DNA of 64,000 bases from contig JBJHBG010000003.1 in the NCBI GenBank assembly GCA_050485385.1, forward strand, positions 1 to 64,000, given 5' to 3'. Source of the stretch: RECO01 sp050485385. GTDB lineage: Bacteria; Pseudomonadota; Alphaproteobacteria; Geminicoccales; Geminicoccaceae. Each line of letters opens with the position of its first letter. Position 1 is the stretch's first letter. Made by a program: the position numbers and the translations under genes. This document shows positions 35,395 to 43,942 of this stretch, in pieces. A model generated the notes under the pieces. That model saw only the letters and a list, made by a program, of their open reading frames with translations. It was not told where the DNA came from and did not search any database.

Positions 35395-35666
35395 GCGATC
35401 CCGAGATCGCCATCGCCCTCGACTACGCCTGGGGCGACGCCGCTCCGATGGTCGTTGCCAGTGGCAAGGGGGCGGTCGCCGAGCGCATCGTCAAGGCGGC
35501 GGTGGCGCACGAAGTGCCCGTCCGCGCCGATGCCAACCTCGCCCGGCTGCTGGCGGAAACGCCGGTCGGCACGGCGATTCCGCCCGCCGCCTTTCTCGCC
35601 GTCGCCCAGATGCTGAGCTTTCTCTACGACGTCGACCGCATGATCGGCGAGCACCGCGCCGACTGA
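35391..35666 (+). CDS. FlhB C-terminal-domain-like protein (FlhX type)
   Basis: 91 residues equivalent to the cytoplasmic tail of FlhB/YscU export-switch proteins (IALDYAWGDAAPMVVASGKGAVAERIV, ANLARLLAETPVGTAIPPAAFLAVAQML). There is no membrane domain. The autocleavage NPTH motif of full FlhB is absent; the sequence starts after that point. Stand-alone FlhX proteins can replace or modulate the FlhB tail. It is translationally coupled to the FliK-like gene. Confidence 0.85.
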   Translation: MSDPEIAIALDYAWGDAAPMVVASGKGAVAERIVKAAVAHEVPVRADANLARLLAETPVGTAIPPAAFLAVAQMLSFLYDVDRMIGEHRAD

Positions 35667-35826
35667 CCGGCGGTGACCGCCCTGCCCCATCGGCGGAGTC
35701 GCCGGAAATGCCGAGGCCTCCGGCCGCGCGATGCAGCCGTCCTGGCGTGGACGCACCCGATGCCGCGTGATACCCACCCCGCGATTCGTCGCCAACCAGC
35801 AGCGCTCGACCAAAGGGGACAAGGCC

Positions 35827-37023
35827 ATGCCGGCGTTTCGGACGCTCGACGACATCGACGCGCGCGGTAAGCGCGTCCTGGTCCGGGTCGACTTCAACGT
35901 CCCCATGGCCGCCGGCGAAGTGACCGACGCGACACGGATCGAGCGCGCGGCGGCAACGCTGGAAGAGTTGGCCGCGGCCGGTGCGGTGGTCGTCGTCGCC
36001 TCGCACTTCGGCCGGCCGAAGCGCAAGGTCGAGAGCTCGATGTCGCTGCGTCCGCTGGTCGGCCCGCTGGAGCAGGCCCTTCCCGGACGCAAGGTCCGCT
36101 TCGCGGCCGATTGCGTGGGCGCGGTCGCCGACGCCGCGGTGGCGGCGGCCGAGCCCGGCGACCTGGTGCTGCTGGAGAACCTTCGCTTTCACGCCGGCGA
36201 GGAGAAGGACGATCCGGCCTTCGCCGATCGCCTCGCCAGACTGGCCGACCTCTACGTCAACGACGCCTTCTCCTGTTCGCACCGCGCCCACGCCTCCATC
36301 ACCGGTGTCGCCGCCCGGCTGCCGACCTATGTCGGACGGCTGATGCAGGCCGAGTTGGACGCCCTCCAAGCGGCCCTGGAGGTGCCGCAGCGGCCCGTCG
36401 CCGCCGTGGTCGGCGGGGCCAAGGTCTCCAGCAAGCTCGACGTGCTCGGCCACCTCGTCGCCAAGGTCGACGTCCTGATCATCGGCGGCGGCATGGCCAA
36501 TACCTTCCTCCACGCGCAGGGCAAGCCGGTCGGCAAGTCCTTGTGCGAGAAGGATTTGGCGGACACGGCACAGACGATCCTCGCCGATGCGCAGGCCAAG
36601 GGCTGCCGCATCCTGTTGCCGGAAGACATGGTCGTCGTGACGCGGTTCGAGGCGCAGGCCGACAACCGGGTGGTCGCCCCCGAAGACGTGGCCGACGACG
36701 AGATGATCGTCGACGTCGGGCCGTCGACCGTGAAGGCGGTGGAAGCCGCCCTTGCCGACTGCCGCACCCTGCTCTGGAACGGCCCGATGGGCGCCTTCGA
36801 GCTCGACCCGTTCGATGCCGGCACCAACGGCGTCGCCCTTGCCGCCGCCGATCTGACCGATGCGGGCAAGTTGAAGACCGTGGCCGGCGGCGGCGACACG
36901 GTCGCGGCGCTGGCCAAGGCCGGGGTGCTCGAGCGCTTCTCCTACGTGTCCACCGCCGGCGGCGCCTTCCTCGAGTGGCTGGAAGGCAAGGAGTTGCCGG
37001 GGGTGGCGGCGCTCCACCGATAG
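35827..37023 (+). CDS. pgk: Phosphoglycerate kinase
   Basis: 398 residues, normal length. Motifs RVLVRVDFNVPMAAGEVTDATRIE, FGRPKRKVESS, LLENLRFHAGEEKDD, GGAKVSSKLDVL, WNGPMGAFE and the hinge GGGDTVAAL are intact. Converts 1,3-bisphosphoglycerate and ADP to 3-phosphoglycerate and ATP. Purine-rich leader AAAGGGGACAAGG precedes the ATG at 35827. Confidence 0.98.
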   Translation: MPAFRTLDDIDARGKRVLVRVDFNVPMAAGEVTDATRIERAAATLEELAAAGAVVVVASHFGRPKRKVESSMSLRPLVGPLEQALPGRKVRFAADCVGAVADAAVAAAEPGDLVLLENLRFHAGEEKDDPAFADRLARLADLYVNDAFSCSHRAHASITGVAARLPTYVGRLMQAELDALQAALEVPQRPVAAVVGGAKVSSKLDVLGHLVAKVDVLIIGGGMANTFLHAQGKPVGKSLCEKDLADTAQTILADAQAKGCRILLPEDMVVVTRFEAQADNRVVAPEDVADDEMIVDVGPSTVKAVEAALADCRTLLWNGPMGAFELDPFDAGTNGVALAAADLTDAGKLKTVAGGGDTVAALAKAGVLERFSYVSTAGGAFLEWLEGKELPGVAALHR

Positions 37024-37070
37024 CCCCGCCGCTGCGCGTCGGCATCCGCGATCTGCGCCAAGCGCGCGAC

Positions 37071-37424
37071 GTGCGCGCCTGGGCGGCGGCCGGGCGACGA
37101 CCCGTGATCCTGTACGGCCTCGACGCGGCGGCGGCCGGGGTCGCCTTCTGGCGGACCGTGGAAGTCCGCCTGGGCGCGTCGTTGGTGGTCGACTGCGGCG
37201 ACGAGGCCGGTACCGTCCTGGCCGCCCTGCGCGTCGGGCTGCGGCGGCTCGCCCACGGCGTCGAGGGGCCGCAGGCGGCGGCCCTGGCTGGCTTGATCCG
37301 CGCCCACGACGCCGTGCGGGAACCGGCCGACGTGGACGTCGTTCTGATCGCAAACGCATCCCCGAGCGCGCAACTGGCGCGTTGGTGCTTCGAGCACGGT
37401 GACCGCGGCGGTTCGTGCTGGTAG
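37071..37424 (+). CDS. Conserved hypothetical protein between pgk and fba
   Basis: 117 residues from GTG 37071. The open frame continues upstream over the pgk stop, encoding PPLRVGIRDLRQARDV, which looks like part of the same protein but has no ATG, GTG or TTG to start it. Similar proteins of about 130 residues (GRPVILYGLDAAAAGVAFWR; VVDCGDEAGTVLAALRVGLRR) occur near glycolytic genes in other alphaproteobacteria. Function unknown. A rare start codon (CTG at 37032) or a start inside pgk is possible. Confidence 0.6.
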   Translation: MRAWAAAGRRPVILYGLDAAAAGVAFWRTVEVRLGASLVVDCGDEAGTVLAALRVGLRRLAHGVEGPQAAALAGLIRAHDAVREPADVDVVLIANASPSAQLARWCFEHGDRGGSCW

Positions 37425-37470
37425 AGAACCGCCATCCTTACGCAGGTGCGACGAGCCGAGAGGAGCCGAC

Positions 37471-38388
37471 ATGCGACTGACACCGAAGGTCAAGGAAATC
37501 CTGTCCTGGTACGAGGGCGAGAACGCTGGCGTGAAGGGCAACCTCGCGCGGCTGCTGATGCACGGCCGCCTCGGCGGCTCCGGCAAGCTCGTGATCCTGC
37601 CGGTCGACCAGGGCTTCGAGCACGGCCCCGCCCGCAGCTTCGCGCCGAACCCAGCCGCCTACGATCCGCACTACCTCTACGAACTCGCGCTCGACGCCGA
37701 GCTTTCGGGCTACGCGGCACCGTTGGGCAGCCTCGAGGCGGGTGCGGACACCTATGCGGGTCAGTTGCCCCTCATCCTCAAGGTCAACAGCGCCAACAGC
37801 CTGCACAAGGGCGTCGGCGACCAGGCGATCACCGCCGGCGTGAAGGACGCGCTCAGGCTCGGCTGCGTCGGCATCGGCTTCACCATGTATCCCGGCTCCG
37901 AGGCCAATTACGGGATGATGGAAGAGCTCCGCGAGTTGACCGCGGAGGCCAAGGCGAACGGTCTTTGCGTCGTCGTCTGGTCCTATCCGCGCGGCGGCAA
38001 GGTGACCAAGGAGACGGCCTTCGACATCGTCGCCTACGCGGCGCACATGGCGGCCTTGATGGGCGCGAACATCATCAAGGTGAAGCCGCCGTCGGCCGAT
38101 CTCGACCTCGCCGAAGCCGCCAAGGTCTACCAGGAGCAGGAGATCGACGGCTCGACCCTGAAGGCGCGGATCGCGCACATCATGCAGGTCTGCTACGCCG
38201 GCAAGCGGCTGGTGGTGTTCTCCGGCGGCGAGGCCAGGGACACGGCGTCGTTCCTCGACGAGATCCGCGAGATCCGCGACGGCGGCGGCTCGGGTTCCAT
38301 CGTCGGCCGCAACGCCTTCCGCCGACCCAAGGCGGAGGCGATGGCGCTCCTCGACGAGATCTGCAAGATCTATCTCGGCGACGCGTGA
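37471..38388 (+). CDS. fbaB: Class I fructose-bisphosphate aldolase (DhnA/FbaB type)
   Basis: 305 residues, ATG at 37471 after GAGAGGAG. DhnA-type motifs: LVILPVDQGFEHGP, LILKVNSANSL, GIGFTMYPGS and the Schiff-base lysine region NIIKVKPP; phosphate-binding SGGEAR and GGGSGSIVGRNAF follow. Cleaves fructose 1,6-bisphosphate without metal. Same direction and close to pgk, consistent with a glycolysis/gluconeogenesis operon. Confidence 0.95.
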   Translation: MRLTPKVKEILSWYEGENAGVKGNLARLLMHGRLGGSGKLVILPVDQGFEHGPARSFAPNPAAYDPHYLYELALDAELSGYAAPLGSLEAGADTYAGQLPLILKVNSANSLHKGVGDQAITAGVKDALRLGCVGIGFTMYPGSEANYGMMEELRELTAEAKANGLCVVVWSYPRGGKVTKETAFDIVAYAAHMAALMGANIIKVKPPSADLDLAEAAKVYQEQEIDGSTLKARIAHIMQVCYAGKRLVVFSGGEARDTASFLDEIREIRDGGGSGSIVGRNAFRRPKAEAMALLDEICKIYLGDA

Positions 38389-38417
38389 GCGCGTTCGCCA
38401 CGGCGGTGGACGAAACA

Positions 38418-38434
38418 GGGGGCTTTCGGCCCCC
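38418..38434 (+). terminator. GC hairpin after the aldolase
   Basis: A 6-bp all-GC stem (38418-38423 with 38429-38434) around TTTCG, 30 bases after the aldolase stop. No U-tract, so at best a weak or Rho-assisted terminator or a processing site. Confidence 0.35.
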
Positions 38435-38467
38435 CGCCTCGTTCCTGCGCAGCCATCGGGCTCGCCC

Positions 38468-39100
38468 GTGACCGTGCCCGAGATCGACGACGTGCGCTGC
38501 CGGCTGCTGGTCCGCGTGCCGGCAGCCCTGTCGCCCGAGCTGGTGGCGACGCTGCACGACCTCGCCGCGGCGGACCGGCTCGCAGGGCTCGTTGCCGGTG
38601 GCGATGCGGCACCCGTGGCCCTTGCCGCGTCCCTGCCCACCGCCCTCCTGCTCGACGGCGCCTTCGAGCCGGAGCCGGGGGCGGACGGTGTAGTGGCGGC
38701 CCTCGGCGACGATGCCGAGATGGAGGTGACGGCGCTGCGCCGCGCCTGGGGGACCGGCGGCCTGATCGTCGCGGCCGTCGGCACCTCGCGACACCGGGCG
38801 ATGGAGGCCGGCGAGTTCGGCGCCGACGCCGTGGCCTTCGACGGCCCGGTCGAGGCGGTCGCCGATTGCCTCCTTTGGTGGCAGGGGCTATTCGTCCTGC
38901 CGGCGGCGGCGCGGGCGACGGCGGCAACGCTGGAGCGCCTGGTCGCGGCCGGCGCCGATTTCCTCATTGTCGACGGCGACGATCTCGCTGCCGGGACGTC
39001 CACCCGCATCGAGGCTGCCGAACGACAGCGCGCCGCTCCCTCGCTTTCCGGCGACGGGTCGGGGCATGGACCAGAGAGCAACGATGAAGATCAACGGTAA
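38468..39100 (+). CDS. ThiE/TenI-like TIM-barrel protein, degenerate
   Basis: 210 residues from a GTG at 38468. Secondary-structure pattern and position between the aldolase and efp match the ThiE-like proteins of alphaproteobacteria (LLVRVPAALSPELVATLHDLAAADRLAGLVAGGD; GADAVAFDGPVEAVADCLLWWQGLFVLPA). The QxRxK substrate motif of true thiamine-phosphate synthase is not seen, so thiamine activity is doubtful. It overlaps efp by 17 bases. Confidence 0.65.
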   Translation: MTVPEIDDVRCRLLVRVPAALSPELVATLHDLAAADRLAGLVAGGDAAPVALAASLPTALLLDGAFEPEPGADGVVAALGDDAEMEVTALRRAWGTGGLIVAAVGTSRHRAMEAGEFGADAVAFDGPVEAVADCLLWWQGLFVLPAAARATAATLERLVAAGADFLIVDGDDLAAGTSTRIEAAERQRAAPSLSGDGSGHGPESNDEDQR

Positions 39101-39650
39101 CGAGATCCGGCCCGGCATGGTGCTGGAACACCAGGACAAGCTGTGGCGTGTGCTCAAGACCGAGCACGTCAAGCCCGGCAAGGGCCCGGCCTATCTGCAG
39201 GCCGAGATGAAGGCGATCGTCGAGGGCACCAAGCTGAACGAGCGGTTCCGCGCCGCCGAGACGGTGGAGCGGGTGCGGCTCGACGAGGCCCAGTACCAGT
39301 TCCTCTACGCCGAGGACGACGTCCTGCACTTCATGGAGCAGGAAAACTTCGAGCAGGTGACGCTGACGAAGGAGATGCTGGGCGATCAGGCCGTGTTTTT
39401 GCAGGAGGGGATGATCTGCACCGTCGAGACCTTCGACGGCCGACCCCTCGGCATCAGTCTGCCGGAGACGGTCGTGTTGGAGGTGGTCGAGGCCGATCCC
39501 GTGGTGAAGGGGCAGACCGCAGCGGCCTCCTACAAGCCCGCCATCCTCGACAACGGCGTCCGCATCATGGTGCCGCCGCACGTCGAGGCCGGCACTCGCG
39601 TCGTGGTCAACACCGCCGAATTCAGCTACGTCGAGCGCGCCCGCGACTGA
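39084..39650 (+). CDS. efp: Translation elongation factor P
   Basis: 188 residues, the standard EF-P length and three-domain form. The loop tip reads VKPGKGPA with Lys33 as the residue that is beta-lysylated in species having EpmA/EpmB. NTAEFSYVERARD closes domain III. It relieves ribosome stalling at polyproline, relevant here given the Pro-rich FliK-like protein. ATG 39084 is used; an in-frame ATG at 39066 is possible. Confidence 0.97.
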   Translation: MKINGNEIRPGMVLEHQDKLWRVLKTEHVKPGKGPAYLQAEMKAIVEGTKLNERFRAAETVERVRLDEAQYQFLYAEDDVLHFMEQENFEQVTLTKEMLGDQAVFLQEGMICTVETFDGRPLGISLPETVVLEVVEADPVVKGQTAAASYKPAILDNGVRIMVPPHVEAGTRVVVNTAEFSYVERARD

Positions 39651-39687
39651 GCGAGCCGCCTCCCCTTTCGTCACTGGAGCCCCGCCC

Positions 39688-40470
39688 ATGCGTCGTTCGC
39701 CGAACCTGCAGATCATGGTGCAGGCGGCCCAAAAGGCTGCGCGTTCGCTCGCGCGCGACTTCGGCGAGGTCGAGCAACTCCAGGTTTCGATCAAGGGGCC
39801 GGGCGATTTCGTCAGCGCCGCCGACCGCCGCGCCGAGAAGCTGATCGTCGAGGAGTTGCGCCGCGCCCGGCCGGGCTTCGGCCTGTTGGCCGAGGAGGGC
39901 GGCGAGGAAGGCAAGGACGCCGTCTCGCGCTGGATCGTCGATCCCCTGGACGGCACCTCCAACTTCCTGCACGGCCTGCCGCACTTCGCCATCTCGATCG
40001 CGCTCGAGACCGCTGGCGAATTGGTGGCGGGTCTCGTCTTCGATCCGATCAAGCAGGAGGTCTTCACCGCCGAGAAGGGGCAAGGCGCCTACATGAACGA
40101 CCGGCGCCTGCGCGTTTCGGCGCGCAAGGACCTGGAGCGCTCGATGGTCGCCTGTGGCCTGCCGGTGCTCGACTGGGAGGGGCGCGAGCGGGGATTCATG
40201 GGCCAACTCGACCGGGTCAGCGAACGCGTAGCGGGCGTGCGCCGCTTCGGCGCGGCCTCGCTCGACCTCGCCTACGTCGCCGCCGGCCGCCTCGACGGGT
40301 TTTGGGAGTTCGGCCTGAAGCCCTGGGACGTGGCGGCGGGTATCGTGCTGGTGCGCGAGGCCGGCGGCCAGCTCGGCACGGTCGAGGGCGCCGATCTCAT
40401 GGCAGAAGGCACCCTCGTCGCCGGCAATCCCCAGGTTTATCCGCGCCTGCACGCGCTCATCGCCGGTTAA
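39688..40470 (+). CDS. suhB: Inositol monophosphatase family protein (SuhB)
   Basis: 260 residues. Metal-site motifs LLAEEGGEEG, WIVDPLDGTSNFLHG and KPWDVAAGIVLVREAGG are intact, plus GAASLDLAYVAAGRLDGFWE. Dephosphorylates myo-inositol 1-phosphate; SuhB also acts as a transcription antitermination factor in Escherichia coli. Follows efp by 37 bases. Confidence 0.95.
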   Translation: MRRSPNLQIMVQAAQKAARSLARDFGEVEQLQVSIKGPGDFVSAADRRAEKLIVEELRRARPGFGLLAEEGGEEGKDAVSRWIVDPLDGTSNFLHGLPHFAISIALETAGELVAGLVFDPIKQEVFTAEKGQGAYMNDRRLRVSARKDLERSMVACGLPVLDWEGRERGFMGQLDRVSERVAGVRRFGAASLDLAYVAAGRLDGFWEFGLKPWDVAAGIVLVREAGGQLGTVEGADLMAEGTLVAGNPQVYPRLHALIAG

Positions 40471-40587
40471 GCCCAAAGATTCCAATAACCTTGGCGTCCA
40501 TGCTCTTGTGGCGCCTTATCCATTCGCCCTATCGTTGTGTGGAAGGTCGGACAGTTCTGTCCGGCCGTCGCCCGGGATCATTCGGCG

Positions 40588-41736
40588 ATGATGCGACCGC
40601 AGCACTTCATCAACATCATCCTTCTGGCGCTGTTGGCGACCGCGGCGGTGATCGCGCTTTTGGCCGATGTGCTGTGGACGACGTTTCTCTACAACCCATG
40701 GCTGAACGGTGCCATCGGTCTCGTCTTCCTCATCGGCATCGTCTACGCCCTGTCGCGCATCTGGCGCCTCCGACCCGAGCTGCGCTGGATCGAGGCCTTC
40801 CGCACCAACGCGCCCGGCTTCTCCATGACCCAGCCGCCAAGGCTGCTGGCGCCGTTGGCCACGCTCTTGACCGAGCAGGAGCGGCGCGGCCGAAGCACGC
40901 TGACCACGGTCTCCGTCCGCTATCTGCTCGACAGCGTCCAGTCGCGGCTGGACGAGCAGCGCGACAACGCGCGTTACCTGACCGGGCTGATGATCTTCCT
41001 CGGCCTGCTCGGCACCTTTTGGGGCCTGCTCTTGACCATCAGCGCCGTCGGCGAGGTCATCGCCGGGCTCTCGGTCTCGGGCGACACGGTGGCCACCTTC
41101 GCCGAATTGCAGGACGGGCTCGCCGCACCGCTTTCCGGCATGGGCATCGCCTTCAGCTCGTCCCTGTTCGGTCTCGCCGGCTCGCTCGTGCTCGGCTTTC
41201 TCGACCTTCAGGCGAACCGGGCGCAGAACGAGTTCTTCGACGATCTGGAAGAGTGGCTTTCCAGCCTCACCCGCCTCAGCGGCGGGCCGGCACTGATCGA
41301 CGTCGGCGAGGGGGGACGCGCGATGCCGACCTACGTCCAGGCGCTGTTGGAGCGTTCGGCCGAGAGCACCGAGGAATTGGCCCGCACCATGACCGAGAGC
41401 GAGGCGACCCGACGCTCGACCGAGGCCGCCGTGGTCCGTCTCGGCGATCAGCTCGAGAAGCTGGTCAAGCAGGTGGGCGAGGAGCGCGCGCAGCTCGACC
41501 GCTTCGCCGCGTGCGTCGCCCACATCGAGCAGGTGCTGGAGCGCCAGGGGGCGCAGGGTGTGGTGCTGGACCCGGCCAGCCGGGCGCATCTCGCCAACAT
41601 GGACGCGCTGATGCAGCGGATGGTAGAGGACGCGATCAGGGGCCGCGGCGAGGCGGTTGAGACGCTCCGGCGCGAAATCCGCCTCGTCACCCGCACCATA
41701 GCGCTCGCCTCCGGCGAGCCCGATCCGGGTCACTAG
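40588..41736 (+). CDS. MotA/TolQ/ExbB-like proton-channel protein
   Basis: 382 residues. Membrane segments at about 8-30, 36-54, 130-150 and 180-205; the last two carry the channel signature GLMIFLGLLGTFWGLLLT and GMGIAFSSSLFGLAGSLVLG. A charged, helical cytoplasmic tail runs from about 260 to 370 (EELARTMTESEATRRSTEAAV). It is paired with an OmpA/MotB-like gene 12 bases downstream, so the two probably form a proton-driven, wall-anchored complex. It is distinct from true flagellar MotA. Confidence 0.85.
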   Translation: MMRPQHFINIILLALLATAAVIALLADVLWTTFLYNPWLNGAIGLVFLIGIVYALSRIWRLRPELRWIEAFRTNAPGFSMTQPPRLLAPLATLLTEQERRGRSTLTTVSVRYLLDSVQSRLDEQRDNARYLTGLMIFLGLLGTFWGLLLTISAVGEVIAGLSVSGDTVATFAELQDGLAAPLSGMGIAFSSSLFGLAGSLVLGFLDLQANRAQNEFFDDLEEWLSSLTRLSGGPALIDVGEGGRAMPTYVQALLERSAESTEELARTMTESEATRRSTEAAVVRLGDQLEKLVKQVGEERAQLDRFAACVAHIEQVLERQGAQGVVLDPASRAHLANMDALMQRMVEDAIRGRGEAVETLRREIRLVTRTIALASGEPDPGH

Positions 41737-41748
41737 GGGAGGCGGGCG

Positions 41749-43110
41749 ATGGCGCGCCTCAGACGTGACACGAGGTTGCAGAGCGAGATTTGGCCGGGCT
41801 TCGTCGATGCGCTGTCGACCCTGCTCATGGTCTTCATCTTCTTGCTTTCGGTCTTCGTCATCGCCCAGTTCTTTCTGACGCAGCTCATCGCGGGACGGGA
41901 CGAGCGGTTGCGCACCATGGAACAGCAGCTCGTCCGGACCGAGGGCGAGTTGGAGGTCGAGCGGCTGCGGCTCGACGACCTCCGGCGCACCGTGGCGCGG
42001 CTCGGCACCGACCTCGGTCTGGTCCGCACCGAGCGCGACGTCGCCGAATCGGACCTGGCCGCGCTCCGTGGCGAGCGCGACGACCTGGAAGATCGCCTCG
42101 CGCGGCTGTCGCGGACCAACCTTGCGCTGGAGCGCACCCTGGCCGATGCCCGCACCGACGCGGAGACGGCCGAACGCGAGCGGCTGGCCATCGCCCAGGC
42201 GTTGCGCGACGCCGAGGCGACCATCACCGCCGACCGGGCGACGATCGAGGCCCAGCTCGACGACCTCGTGCGGCTGCGCCAGGACGTCGACGCGCTACGC
42301 GCCGTGCGCGACCGCCTCGAGGGGGAGGTCGCCAGCGTGGTCGCTGCGCGCGACGACCTGCTGGACGAACTCGGTACGCTACGCGACCGCAATCTGGCGC
42401 TCGCCGAACGGGTGGCCGAGGCGGATGAGCGGACGATGCTGGCCCAGGTCGAACTGGACCGGGAGATCGCCCAAGCCCGCGAAGCGATCGAGGAAGTGCA
42501 GATCCTGACCGCCAATCTGGTCGAGACACGAGCGGCCCTGGCCCGGCTGGAAACCCTCCTGTCCGACCGCGAGGCGGTGATCGAGGCCCAGGACATCCGC
42601 CTGGAGGACCTGGACACGCGCCTGACGGCAGCGCTCGCAGCCCAGGTCGACGAGCTGCTGCAGTTCCGGAGCGAGTTCTTCGGTCGGCTGCGTCAGGTGC
42701 TGGGCGAGCGCGAGGACGTGCGAATCGAGGGCGACCGCTTCGTCTTCCAGTCGGAGGTCCTGTTCGGCCCCGGCGACGCCACGCTCGGCGCGGGCGCCCA
42801 GACCCAGCTCGCGAGCCTCGCCCGGACGCTCACTGCCATCGCCGATGACATTCCGGAGGAGCTTCCGTGGATTCTCCAGGTCGACGGCCATACCGACCGC
42901 ACACCCATCGCCACCGCGCGCTTTCCCTCGAACTGGGAGTTGTCGGCGGCCCGCGCGATCTCGGTCGCGCAGTTCCTCCAAAGCGAGGGCATCCCGCCCC
43001 ACCGCCTCGCTGCCGCCGGCTTCGGCGAATACCAGCCGATCGACCCGGCCGACAGCGACGATGCCTATCGCCGCAACCGCCGCATCGAACTCAAGTTGAC
43101 GACCCGATAA
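41749..43110 (+). CDS. MotB/OmpA-like protein with long periplasmic coiled coil
   Basis: 453 residues, ATG after GGGGAGG. A single membrane segment at about 19-46 begins with Asp20 (PGFVDALSTLLMVF), the position of the proton-carrying Asp of MotB. Residues about 47-300 are a continuous Arg/Glu/Asp/Leu-rich coiled coil. The C-terminal OmpA domain (VDGHTDRTPI, SAARAISVAQFL, YRRNRRIEL) binds peptidoglycan. With the preceding gene it resembles stator-like pairs that couple proton flow to envelope work. Confidence 0.88.
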   Translation: MARLRRDTRLQSEIWPGFVDALSTLLMVFIFLLSVFVIAQFFLTQLIAGRDERLRTMEQQLVRTEGELEVERLRLDDLRRTVARLGTDLGLVRTERDVAESDLAALRGERDDLEDRLARLSRTNLALERTLADARTDAETAERERLAIAQALRDAEATITADRATIEAQLDDLVRLRQDVDALRAVRDRLEGEVASVVAARDDLLDELGTLRDRNLALAERVAEADERTMLAQVELDREIAQAREAIEEVQILTANLVETRAALARLETLLSDREAVIEAQDIRLEDLDTRLTAALAAQVDELLQFRSEFFGRLRQVLGEREDVRIEGDRFVFQSEVLFGPGDATLGAGAQTQLASLARTLTAIADDIPEELPWILQVDGHTDRTPIATARFPSNWELSAARAISVAQFLQSEGIPPHRLAAAGFGEYQPIDPADSDDAYRRNRRIELKLTTR

Positions 43111-43117
43111 CGACGAC

Positions 43118-43146
43118 GAGGGGCGCGCCCCGAGGACGCGCCCCTC
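43118..43146. terminator. Bidirectional stem-loop between convergent genes
   Basis: A perfect 10-bp stem (43118-43127 with 43137-43146), all but two pairs GC, with a 9-base loop, in the 60-base gap between the OmpA-like gene and the VPxPA protein gene that run towards each other. No U-tract. Confidence 0.65.
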
Positions 43147-43170
43147 GCCGCACTCGCCGCGGATCGGCGG

Positions 43171-43743
43171 TCAGGCCGTCTGCCGGCGCCGACGCCAGTA
43201 GCCGAGGCCGATCAGCGCCGAGCCGAGCAGCGGCAGCGCCGCCGGAATGGGCACTTCGCTGAGCTGGCCGAAGAACACCATGTTCGACAGGCCCTTGCCG
43301 CCGAGGTCGAACGCGGCCGTCTGCACGCCGGCGAACGCCGCCGCCGTGTCGGCATAGGCCACGCCGCCGGGACCGCCCTTGGCGAAGAATCCGGTGATCA
43401 CGATGTCGAGGCCGTTGGCCGTGAAGGTCCAACTGCCCGCACCCTTGTTCTTGTCGCCGGTGAACAGGAACTCGAAGTTCGCCGCACTCAGCCCGGCGAA
43501 GGCCGGGTTCACCGCATCGACGGTGGCGGTGGTGCCCTTGAACTCGAGCTTGATCAGCGCCGCGTCGCCGTTGAAGGAGCAGTTGGCCAGCGGCCCGGGC
43601 GGGCAAATGTTGCCGCCGCCGCCCTGTAGCGTGGGCTGCGGATCGGCCTTGACGAACGCGGCCTCGGCCACGCCGCTCCAGGCCGTAACGGCAACGGCAA
43701 TGGCCGCCGCTGCCGCGAAGCACGTTACGATACGATGGATCAT
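43171..43743 (-). CDS. Exported protein with VPxPA-CTERM sorting tail
   Basis: 190 residues from the ATG complement 43741-43743. Signal peptide (MIHRIVTCFAAAAAIAVAV to GVAEA). The body is Gly/Phe/Asn-rich with one Cys pair (NICPPGPLANCSF). C terminus VPIPAALPLLGSALIGLGYW followed by RRRRQTA is a VPLPA-CTERM-type exosortase signal like that at 28182-28706. Unknown body domain; likely surface or matrix protein. A frame to 43911 adds a non-secretory leader and is rejected. Confidence 0.85.
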   Translation of the reverse strand: MIHRIVTCFAAAAAIAVAVTAWSGVAEAAFVKADPQPTLQGGGGNICPPGPLANCSFNGDAALIKLEFKGTTATVDAVNPAFAGLSAANFEFLFTGDKNKGAGSWTFTANGLDIVITGFFAKGGPGGVAYADTAAAFAGVQTAAFDLGGKGLSNMVFFGQLSEVPIPAALPLLGSALIGLGYWRRRRQTA

Positions 43744-43897
43744 GGATGTCACACCCTGGAGGGGCGCCCTGGACGCCGCTCCTACGAGCCCGCTCGCCGT
43801 GCCCTCACGGATCGAGGAGGTGATCCGCGACATGCCCGAACGATGACGGGGGTGCAACGAAAGAAAGCGCAGATCAGCCGGTCGGCATACGCCGATG

Positions 43898-43932
43898 CGC
43901 GGGGCCGGCATCGTCGGTGCCGGCCCCGCGCG
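43898..43932 (-). terminator. Terminator of the aldehyde dehydrogenase gene
   Basis: A perfect 14-bp GC-rich stem (43898-43911 with 43919-43932), 10 bases after the dehydrogenase stop on the minus strand. No U-tract on either side; stability alone suggests a terminator or message-end stabiliser. Confidence 0.65.
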
Positions 43933-43942
43933 CTGGCGACCG

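Noticed and set aside
40588..43110. Zorya anti-phage ZorAB pair
   Set aside because: The coiled coil is in the OmpA protein and not in the MotA-like one, there is no ZorC/D/E gene, and the context is housekeeping.
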